This document shows, piece after piece, positions 43,312-50,398 of a DNA stretch of 64,000 nt. Every line of letters begins with the position of its first letter. Position 1 is the first letter of the stretch. The notes below the pieces were generated by a model that saw only the letters and a program-made list of their open reading frames with translations, had not been told where the DNA came from and searched no databases. The position numbers and the translations under genes were made by a program. Origin of the DNA: an uncultured Clostridia bacterium (GTDB lineage Bacteria > Bacillota > Clostridia > Oscillospirales > Acutalibacteraceae); NCBI GenBank assembly GCA_945912145.1, contig CAMEBF010000011.1, forward strand, positions 1 to 64,000. The letters are read 5' to 3'.

Positions 43312-44805
43312 TCAGGCAAAAGCGGAAAGATCGAGGTTGGTATAACGGCGGATAAAGGCGAAAAAGCCGTCCACGATTTTTTGCACGCCGCCTTTGGAAT
43401 TGCTTTCGGCGTTGAACGGAAGGATTGGGTCATGGACGCTCAGCCTCAGCAGCATCCAGCCGTCTCCGTGATCCTTGTCAAGTGAAATGCGGATGCCCTC
43501 ACGGTTGTCGGGTGCTATCGTCCAGCCGACCTGCGTTTTCGCGTAGTCGGACAGATCGGCGATGACCTGTTCGCCGTAGGGACGGAAGTCCTCACACAGG
43601 ATTTTCAGACGGATCTCCTTTTCTTCAAGCGGTTCGCGCAGCGGCGCGATCAGATCGCCGAGGGTTTTGCCCTGTCTGCGGAGCTTTGCCGATAGAATGA
43701 TAATCTTCGTCATGAGATAGGCACCGTCGTCCAGAAAATAATTTTCGCGCAGCGCGGCGTGACCGGAGGTTTCGATCGCCAGAGGACAGTCCACTCCCTC
43801 ACGATTCAGCCGGATCGCTTCGTCGATGACGTTTTTGTAGCCTCTCTTGAAACGGTGATGATGACCGCCGAGGTTCGTTTCGATAAAATCGTGCAGACCG
43901 TCGCTGGTGACAGAGTCTGTGACGATGGTGCCGCCGGCGTGATCCTCCAGCGCGATGACGGATGCAAGCGCAACAAGACGGTTGCGGTTGATCTCTTCGC
44001 CGGAGCTGTCCACACAGGCGGCGCGGTCGACGTCGGTGTCGAAAATCACGCCAAGATCGGCATGAGCGCGCAGAACCGCGTCGGAGATTGACTTCATGGC
44101 CACGGCGTTTTCGGGATTCGGGATATGATTCGGGAACATTCCGTCCGGCTCGAGATACAGACTGCCGGAAATATCCGCGCCGAGGGGTTCGAGAACCTGC
44201 GTCGCATAGAAACCGCCGACACCGTTGCCCGCATCGGTCACGATATGGAAGCCCGCAAGGGGCTTGTCTTCTTCATTTAAGCCGACGCCGTTGCAGATCA
44301 TTTTGCGCAGAACGGCAGCGTACTGCGGCATAAAATCAATCTTGTCGGCGACGCCGTCGGAGGGAATAGAGGAAACATCCTCCTCTTCGGCATAGGTGAG
44401 AATCCTCACGATCTCATCGCCTTCAAAGCCGCCGTCTTTTGTAAAGAATTTCAGACCGTTTTTATCGTACGGGTGATGACTCGCCGTGATTTGAACCGAT
44501 GCCGTGCAGTCCAGCATGACCGTCGTCATGAACATGGCGGGCGTGGAAGCGAGAGAGCAGTCCGATACGGTAACACCTTTCGCGCTGAGAACGGCGATAA
44601 CTGCTTTTTTGATGCGTCCGGCGGAAATGCGGGAATCGTGCCCCACCGCGACGGTCATTTTATCGGCCGGCAGTCCGGTCTTATCTTCGAGAAAGCGGAC
44701 AAAGCCCGCCGTGATCTTTCTGACGGCCTCGTCCGTCAGCTCCGTCTTGTCGCCGACTGCGGTGCCGCGAATATCCGTTCCGCTTTTCAGCTTCAGCAAT
44801 GACAT
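43312..44805 (-). CDS. Phosphomannomutase/phosphoglucomutase
   Basis: This 497-residue protein belongs to the alpha-D-phosphohexomutase family. It shows the phosphoserine loop TASHHPYDKNGLKFF near residue 106, the metal-binding DTDVDRAACVDSSG and the sugar-binding ETSGHAALRENYFLDDGAYL. It interconverts hexose 1- and 6-phosphates for glycan or exopolysaccharide synthesis. The start follows CGGAGG, 15 bp after the sigma-factor stop, so the two are co-transcribed. Confidence 0.92.
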   Translation of the reverse strand: MSLLKLKSGTDIRGTAVGDKTELTDEAVRKITAGFVRFLEDKTGLPADKMTVAVGHDSRISAGRIKKAVIAVLSAKGVTVSDCSLASTPAMFMTTVMLDCTASVQITASHHPYDKNGLKFFTKDGGFEGDEIVRILTYAEEEDVSSIPSDGVADKIDFMPQYAAVLRKMICNGVGLNEEDKPLAGFHIVTDAGNGVGGFYATQVLEPLGADISGSLYLEPDGMFPNHIPNPENAVAMKSISDAVLRAHADLGVIFDTDVDRAACVDSSGEEINRNRLVALASVIALEDHAGGTIVTDSVTSDGLHDFIETNLGGHHHRFKRGYKNVIDEAIRLNREGVDCPLAIETSGHAALRENYFLDDGAYLMTKIIILSAKLRRQGKTLGDLIAPLREPLEEKEIRLKILCEDFRPYGEQVIADLSDYAKTQVGWTIAPDNREGIRISLDKDHGDGWMLLRLSVHDPILPFNAESNSKGGVQKIVDGFFAFIRRYTNLDLSAFA

Positions 44806-44820
44806 ATCCGTTCCTCCGTC

Positions 44821-46089
44821 TTAAAATGCAAAATCCATATTATCGTTATCGCCGTCTGCCGGCAGATAGCCGCCTTCCGGTTCCGGCTTCTGTGTCGTGG
44901 TCGTCTCCGGAGCTGGAGGCAGCGTGGTCGGCTCGGCCGTTGTTGTTTGTGTGGTTGGTTCCGTCGTGGTTTCCGGCTCCGTCGTGGTTTCGGGTTCGGT
45001 CGTCGTCTCGGGTTCGGTTGTCGTGACAGGCGCGGTCGTCTCTCTTGTCGTTACTTCAATCGTGCGGGGGACGGTCGTGGTATCAACGTTAGCGACCGTT
45101 CCGTTTTTCTCATCGTCGGGATGCTTTCCCTGAACAGCCAATACCACGGCGACCGTGCCGCCGATAATGATCAGAATCGCGACGATCGCCATCAGTACCT
45201 TGACCGCCGGGGAGATCTCCTGTGAAAATCCTTTTTTCGGCTGGACAGGCGTCGCATAGTCGGTGGCGATATAGTTGCCGCTGCGGTGCGCTTCCTGCTG
45301 AACGTTCGGAATGATTCTTGTCTGCTCCGATTCGGAAAACTGCGTCTCTCCGGAATCGTTTGTCCGTCTCATGCAGTTGACGCCGGTGCTTGCGGTTACG
45401 CCGGAGGCGATTTCTTCGGGCGTGACGATGCTTTCCGCCATCGTTGAGAGAACTTCCGGCAGGAATGTGACGGCACCGTCGACATCGTACCCTATTTCAA
45501 AATATTTATGTTCTTCCGTTTTTAGACGGACATGCGCTTTGTACAGACGGTTTTTCGCCGCTGCGAGAGAGATCTGCTCGGCCGCCGCGACTTCCTCCAT
45601 ATCAAAACCGCAGAAGAAATAGAGCAGGGAGGCACTGCGCAGCTTGAGCGGCAGCTCGGACAGAATGCTGTCCATCGTATTCATCATATCGACGGACACA
45701 TCGAAAAGACCGTCGTTTTTCATCATGGCGTCGGCATCCTGCGTCATCAGAATGTCAATCTTTTCCCCGTCGGGAGAATCGGAATCAATGTAATCGCCGA
45801 ACGTCTCCGGGTGGTTTTCGATCAGAAAACGGCGGCAGCGGGAATAGAGGACGCTGTACAGCCATTTTTCAAAGGAGGCGGCATTGCCGAACGAGGCGGT
45901 CTGCAGATACAGATAATCAAAAAACTGAATCGTTATGCGTTTGGCTTCGGCTTTGTCCTTGAGCAGCTTGCAGCTGAAAAAGTACACTTTTTTCTCATAC
46001 ATGGCGTAAATGCCGGCAAAAGCGTCCCGTGAGCCGTTTTTGATGTTGTTCAGGATCAGGGATAGTTTTCGGTATTCTGCACTTGTCAT
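44821..46089 (-). CDS. Membrane-anchored ECF-type sigma factor with extracytoplasmic Thr/Glu/Pro tail
   Basis: This 422-residue protein has sigma region 2 at about residues 8-70 (AMYEKKVYFFSCKLL, FDYLYLQTASF). Region 4 at about 140-190 has LPLKLRSASLLYFFCGF and AAEQISLAAAKNRLYKAHVRL. A linker of about 100 residues leads to one membrane helix near 295-320, and the outside part is a run of TTTEPE repeats ending in an acidic tail. It is thus a sigma factor physically tethered to the membrane. No anti-sigma gene is adjacent. The start is ATG 46089 behind GGAG. It precedes the phosphohexomutase gene by 15 bp. Confidence 0.85.
   Translation of the reverse strand: MTSAEYRKLSLILNNIKNGSRDAFAGIYAMYEKKVYFFSCKLLKDKAEAKRITIQFFDYLYLQTASFGNAASFEKWLYSVLYSRCRRFLIENHPETFGDYIDSDSPDGEKIDILMTQDADAMMKNDGLFDVSVDMMNTMDSILSELPLKLRSASLLYFFCGFDMEEVAAAEQISLAAAKNRLYKAHVRLKTEEHKYFEIGYDVDGAVTFLPEVLSTMAESIVTPEEIASGVTASTGVNCMRRTNDSGETQFSESEQTRIIPNVQQEAHRSGNYIATDYATPVQPKKGFSQEISPAVKVLMAIVAILIIIGGTVAVVLAVQGKHPDDEKNGTVANVDTTTVPRTIEVTTRETTAPVTTTEPETTTEPETTTEPETTTEPTTQTTTAEPTTLPPAPETTTTQKPEPEGGYLPADGDNDNMDFAF
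44906..45035. repeat. Low-complexity repeats encoding the sigma-factor stalk
   Basis: Near-identical units reading TTTEPE on the minus strand alternate around GTCGTGGTTTC-like 18-bp units. They are prone to slippage and would change the stalk length. Confidence 0.6.
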
Positions 46090-46105
46090 ACGGGGTCTCC
46101 ATTCC

Positions 46106-46157
46106 GCCGCAAAGCGGCATTTTGATTGGTATCCGGTGTGGCGACGGCAAACCGTCG
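46106..46157 (-). promoter_or_regulatory. Two small hairpins in the sigma-factor leader
   Basis: GCCGCaaaGCGGC (46106-46118) and CGACGGcaaaCCGTCG (46142-46157) lie between the promoter and the start codon. Both have loops of three or four bases. Neither is followed by a T-run, so a role in mRNA stability or translation is more likely than termination. Confidence 0.5.
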
Positions 46158-46171
46158 TCATCGCTGGTATT

Positions 46172-46200
46172 ATTATATAGGATTTCTGCGAAAAATTCAA
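46172..46200 (-). promoter_or_regulatory. Promoter of the sigma-factor gene
   Basis: On the minus strand TTGAAT (46200-46195), 17 bp, TATAAT (46177-46172). It resembles a housekeeping promoter, not an autoregulated ECF one. Confidence 0.65.
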
Positions 46201-46281
46201 GATTTTCACTTATGAAAGGCGGAAGCGTTAAAAAAAATTTCTGATTTTCCGTCTTTTTTGTAACAAATACAAAATCTGTAC

Positions 46282-46310
46282 TTGCATTACAGGCAGAAAT
46301 CCTGTACAAT
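46282..46310 (+). promoter_or_regulatory. Promoter of the GPH symporter with an internal inverted repeat
   Basis: TTGCAT (46282-46287), 17 bp, TACAAT (46305-46310). The inverted repeat TACAGG (46288-46293) and CCTGTA (46301-46306) fills the spacer, a classic position for a repressor site. Confidence 0.6.
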
Positions 46311-46355
46311 AAAACTATCTGTATGTGGATTTGGAAAGAGAGGTCTTTTGAAAAT

Positions 46356-47882
46356 ATGACGGAAAAGCAGACGGCGGCCGCAAAGCCGAAGCAGACGGAG
46401 GTTGAAAAACAGCTCAGTCAGCAGAAGAAATTCTATCTCTCCCCGAAAGAGATGGCGTCGTATATTTTGTCCGGCGTCGGTGATAAGAACTGGGAAACGT
46501 ATAGTGGCGCAAACGCCGATTTCTATTACCGGACCATTGTCGGCGCAGAGGCAGCGACGCTCAGTACCGCAAGCGTTATTTGTACGTTCGCCGATACGTT
46601 TGACAATGCGATTTCCGGCCCGATTCTCGACAGAACCCGGACCCGATGGGGACGTGTCCGTCCGTATCTCGTCCTGACGCTGCCGCTGTGGCTCCTTGCC
46701 AATATGACGCCGTGGCTGCTGCCATCCGGTTTTTCTCAGATTTTATATCTGGTTATTTTTGCTGTTTTGTATTATATCGGCTCGATTGCCAATTCATTTT
46801 ATGCGCCGGCGTATTCGGCTCTGCTGTTCAACCTGACGCCAAATGTGGATGAACGCAACCGTCTGATTGCCGCCGACACCTATGTCGACCTGTTCGGCGT
46901 ATGGATCCCGTCGCTGTTTCCGTTCCTGATCGACTTCCTGCCGGATTCCGTGCCCCGTCGCGGTATTTATATCGGCGGCGCGCTCTTCTTTGTTGCGCTG
47001 GTGGTGGTCTTCCGTACATTCGGCTTCTTCGCTCTGCGTGAACGCGTGCCTCTCGCGTCCCGTCAGGATATGAATGAGGTCGGCATCCGTAAATCCATCA
47101 AAATGGTCGCGTCCTGTCAGCCGATGTGGATTCTCTTAATTAAGGGATTTTTTGAAATCGGACGCGGCATCAGCTCCCGTGTGCAGAATGACTTCTGGCT
47201 TAACTGCTTCGGCAAGGTATCCTACAGCACGATCACCAGTCTGTTTACCGGGCTGCCCAGTTATTTCGTCCTGCCGCTCGCGCCCAAGCTGACACGCAAA
47301 ATGGGGCTTAAGAATCTCGGCTCGCTCAGCTATGCCATCTGCGGCGTTTCGTATATCATCATGTGGGCGATCGGTTATAATCCGTTCGGCGAAGGGCATA
47401 CGGTACTCAATCTGATCTATATCACGATCGCGCTGACCGTTGCCGGTTCGTTCAACAGCGTGCAGCGCTACTGCACGACGGCTCTCACGGGAGATATGTA
47501 CGATTATGTCGAATGGAAAACGGGCATCCGCAATGAGGGCATCATCAGCGCGGCCATGGGCTATATCAATCTGATCGTCAATCAGGTATCCACGCTTCTC
47601 AGCGGCGCACTGATCACCGTGCTGGGCATCCGTTCCAAGTATATGGGCGGCAAGCTGGTTCGTCAGACGGATCCCGTGATGCTGCGCAACATCTGGGCGC
47701 TGTTCGCGCTTGCCATCGGCGTCGGACGTGCGATTGAGGCGATTGTCCTGCTCTTCTTTAGCGTACACGGCAAAACGCGTGAGCAGATGATGCATGACCT
47801 TGCGGTTTCGCGCGCCGCCAAGGTGCTTGACACCGGCGAGACAAAGCCGCAGGACGGCGATGAATCCGGCGAAAATGAATAA
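46356..47882 (+). CDS. GPH-family sugar:cation symporter (MelB-like)
   Basis: This 508-residue protein has twelve predicted helices. It matches glycoside-pentoside-hexuronide:cation symporters of the major facilitator superfamily. The early motif GPILDRTRTRWGRVRPYL is the conserved loop between helices 2 and 3, and DEREN-like NVDERNRLIAADTY is also typical. It should import sugars with sodium or protons, fitting the sodium-pumping physiology. The start at ATG 46356 follows GAGAGG; ATG 46323 has no site. The substrate is unknown; the GH36 gene is 17 kb away. Confidence 0.87.
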   Translation: MTEKQTAAAKPKQTEVEKQLSQQKKFYLSPKEMASYILSGVGDKNWETYSGANADFYYRTIVGAEAATLSTASVICTFADTFDNAISGPILDRTRTRWGRVRPYLVLTLPLWLLANMTPWLLPSGFSQILYLVIFAVLYYIGSIANSFYAPAYSALLFNLTPNVDERNRLIAADTYVDLFGVWIPSLFPFLIDFLPDSVPRRGIYIGGALFFVALVVVFRTFGFFALRERVPLASRQDMNEVGIRKSIKMVASCQPMWILLIKGFFEIGRGISSRVQNDFWLNCFGKVSYSTITSLFTGLPSYFVLPLAPKLTRKMGLKNLGSLSYAICGVSYIIMWAIGYNPFGEGHTVLNLIYITIALTVAGSFNSVQRYCTTALTGDMYDYVEWKTGIRNEGIISAAMGYINLIVNQVSTLLSGALITVLGIRSKYMGGKLVRQTDPVMLRNIWALFALAIGVGRAIEAIVLLFFSVHGKTREQMMHDLAVSRAAKVLDTGETKPQDGDESGENE

Positions 47883-47898
47883 TTTGGCTGAAAGGCTA

Positions 47899-47927
47899 TT
47901 GACAAATGCGGCGGATTCTTTTATAAT
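47899..47927 (+). promoter_or_regulatory. Fully consensus promoter of the secreted-protein gene
   Basis: TTGACA (47899-47904), 17 bp, TATAAT (47922-47927). Both hexamers match consensus, as in the cohesin promoter. Confidence 0.85.
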
Positions 47928-47969
47928 AAAATCAGTCTTATTATATTCTCTTCAAGGAGGAATACGGGT

Positions 47970-49031
47970 ATGAAAAAAATCATTGCGGTTCTCTTGTCGG
48001 TTCTCATGGTTTTCTCGGTCGTGTCAATTGCGGCCGTAGCCGAAGATGTGCAGACTTATGAAGTGACTTTTACCGATCTGCCCTATGATGTAGCGCCTTT
48101 CCGTTCCGACTATGTCGGTAAATATATGGGCTATGAATACGGTGTGGATTACTGGTTCACCATTACGAATGATGACGGCACCACGACCGATATTAAAGGC
48201 TGGCCCTACAGCATCACCGTTTTTGAAGGGGATTCCCTGGAGTTCACCGTTTCTGTTGCGGATTATGTGGAGCCTTCTTCTGTCAAAATGCTGGCGTTCC
48301 CCACCGGAACGGCAACGGAAGATCTGTATGATGACGTCACCGGCGAGCCCTACGCGCAGTACTATATCGCGAAGAGCGTCGGCAATACCTACGGCGTTCG
48401 TCCGCAGGAGGACATGACGATTTGCCTTTCCGAGTTCCATCTCTTTAACGACTGCTTCATGTATGAGTTCCCCTCGTCCGATTACTATACCGCCAATCGT
48501 GTACAGTATAATGCGGACGGCACGGAGCCGTGGGAAACCTATACCGATTTTGAATGGGGCAACACCAAGGTCGTTTATGTCAACGAGACGTTCTTCTTTG
48601 AAGTCCGCATCCCGATGAATGATAATGCGCATACTTATCATTATGATACCTATCAGGTCACGTATACGACCGGTTCGGGCAACAACGCGAATACAGTCTA
48701 TCTCAAATCCGCCGATCAGACGGATTATAACCTGAATGACAATATCGTCGCTCATTACGAGACCTACGATGAAGAGACAGGGGATCCGTTGGAATGGGTC
48801 GATGTGTATAAGGTCGAAAACATTCAGCCTGATGCACAGATCAAAATCCGCGGCACCGTTACCTATACGATGGCGATGCTCAAACAGTTCTTCAACGATT
48901 TTGATATTGAGAATGATGAGATAGATTGGGACTCCATTGACTTCTCCCCCATGGTGGAATATATCACCAGAATCCTTGTGCTGATTATGAAGATCCTCAG
49001 AGGTTTCGGTCTGAATATCAGTTTCGGTTAA
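47970..49031 (+). CDS. Secreted protein of unknown function with a C-terminal hydrophobic helix
   Basis: This 353-residue protein has a signal peptide with cleavage near VAAVAED (residue 24). The mature part is acidic and aromatic-rich, with many Asp/Tyr residues and predicted beta structure, reminiscent of tandem beta-sandwich surface proteins. It ends in the hydrophobic MVEYITRILVLIMKILRGFG, with basic residues spaced along one face. I do not recognise a family. It stands alone with a consensus promoter and terminator, so it is likely abundant. The start follows AAGGAGGA. Confidence 0.78.
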   Translation: MKKIIAVLLSVLMVFSVVSIAAVAEDVQTYEVTFTDLPYDVAPFRSDYVGKYMGYEYGVDYWFTITNDDGTTTDIKGWPYSITVFEGDSLEFTVSVADYVEPSSVKMLAFPTGTATEDLYDDVTGEPYAQYYIAKSVGNTYGVRPQEDMTICLSEFHLFNDCFMYEFPSSDYYTANRVQYNADGTEPWETYTDFEWGNTKVVYVNETFFFEVRIPMNDNAHTYHYDTYQVTYTTGSGNNANTVYLKSADQTDYNLNDNIVAHYETYDEETGDPLEWVDVYKVENIQPDAQIKIRGTVTYTMAMLKQFFNDFDIENDEIDWDSIDFSPMVEYITRILVLIMKILRGFGLNISFG

Positions 49032-49069
49032 TCGGTTTTTTCGTTCTTTGCAAGACATTATCCCATATC

Positions 49070-49102
49070 AAAACGAGGCGGGTTTTATCCCTGCCTCGTT
49101 TT
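49070..49102. terminator. Bidirectional terminator between the secreted protein and the S1 gene
   Basis: AAAACGAGGC and GCCTCGTTTT form a perfect 10-bp stem with an internal GG/CC extension. A and T runs on both sides serve both strands. Confidence 0.88.
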
Positions 49103-49135
49103 GCTGTGTCGGGGAGGATCACGCTGAACACCGAT

Positions 49136-50062
49136 TTATTCAAATACGCTTTCGATCAGACGGTTACAGCAGGACGGCGAATAGACAAAGCGATCCATAT
49201 GACGCCCCGTAAAAAAGTATTTCGGCGTGTCTTCGCGATCGGTTGCCCGGAAGCTGTCAACGATAATCAGCTTCAGCTTCATTTTTTCGGGGATGATATT
49301 CTTGATAAAAACGCTGCAATGCTGTCCCTCTTCAATGCCGTCCGTCACCTCTGCAAGTCCAGCCAGATTGGGCATCAGTTCGACGAAAATTCCGTAGCTT
49401 TCCACGGAACGGACAATGCCGGGCACCGTTTCGCCGACGGAAAACAGCGCCGCATTTTCCTCCCATGTGCCGAACAGCTCTTTTTCGCTCAGCGTGATTC
49501 GACCGGCGTCGTCGATTGCCTTGACGACGGCCTTGATGTCGCTGTTAACAGAGAGCCGTGCTGCCGGGTGCGGAATGCGGGAGACGGAAATCCCGTCGAT
49601 GGGTAAAAGCGCACTGATGCCGCAGCCGATGTCGCAGAACGCGCCGAACGATTCGAGGTGCGTGACGACCGCGTCGATGATGTCGCCGCTGCGTAAGGAC
49701 ATGATGGATTGTGCCATACACTCCTCCTGTGCGAGTCGTCGGCTTAGAATTGCAACGGGGATTCCCGATGCGCCCGTCTCGATTTCGAGCACCTTAAAGC
49801 AGACCGCTTTGTTCACGCGCGCGATGATCGCGATATCGCGGACGGTGCCTTCCCGGATGCCGACGGCGCATTCGTCGTGCGGAATAATGCCTCTCATACA
49901 GCCTAAGTCCACATGAAGATTATGTTCATTGTCGCACAGAAGCGCGCGTGCCTCTAAAATCGTGCCGCGCATCATCGCCTCGTGAAGTGCCGCCGCCGAA
50001 AATGCCGAATCCTTTGTCATTCTGTTGTATATGATTCTGCCTTCAGGCCTGTAAGTAACCAT
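49136..50062 (-). CDS. S1-domain RNA-binding protein
   Basis: This 308-residue protein has three S1-like oligonucleotide-binding repeats, at about residues 30-110, 125-200 and 210-275. SLRSGDIIDAVVTHLESFGAF and SVGETVPGIVRSVESYGIF mark the last two. It resembles the short ribosomal protein S1 homologues of Firmicutes, which assist translation or RNA decay and are not the six-domain proteobacterial S1. The start follows AAGGAAGG. It is monocistronic. Confidence 0.85.
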   Translation of the reverse strand: MVTYRPEGRIIYNRMTKDSAFSAAALHEAMMRGTILEARALLCDNEHNLHVDLGCMRGIIPHDECAVGIREGTVRDIAIIARVNKAVCFKVLEIETGASGIPVAILSRRLAQEECMAQSIMSLRSGDIIDAVVTHLESFGAFCDIGCGISALLPIDGISVSRIPHPAARLSVNSDIKAVVKAIDDAGRITLSEKELFGTWEENAALFSVGETVPGIVRSVESYGIFVELMPNLAGLAEVTDGIEEGQHCSVFIKNIIPEKMKLKLIIVDSFRATDREDTPKYFFTGRHMDRFVYSPSCCNRLIESVFE

Positions 50063-50200
50063 ACCGACCTTCCTTTCAAATGAAAATTAAATGTGCCGTA
50101 TTAAATTCATATGTATCGGAAAGATTTTTAGAATAAAAAACTTCCATCGCGCGGCGATTTATGCTATGATAGATTGAGAAAATTTCGCGGAGGCGATTGC

Positions 50201-50398
50201 ATGGATATCAGAACCGGAGATATCGTCGAAATGAAAAAACAACATCCGTGCGGCTGTAAGAATTTTGAGATTCTGCGCATCGGCATGGATTTTAAGATTA
50301 AATGCTGCGGTTGCGGCAGGGAAGTCATGCTGCCGCGCGTCAAAGCAGAAAAAAATATCAAACGCATTCTCACAAATGAGAATAAAGGAAACGAATGA
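50201..50398 (+). CDS. DUF951 protein
   Basis: This 65-residue protein has the DUF951 pattern GDIVEMKKQHPCGCKNFEI and CCGCGREVMLPR with four or five Cys, suggesting a zinc ribbon. The function is unknown; in other Firmicutes it lies near ychF or chromosome-segregation genes. The start at ATG 50201 follows GCGGAGG; ATG 50185 has no site. Its stop overlaps the U32 gene start (ATGATGA region). Confidence 0.85.
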   Translation: MDIRTGDIVEMKKQHPCGCKNFEILRIGMDFKIKCCGCGREVMLPRVKAEKNIKRILTNENKGNE

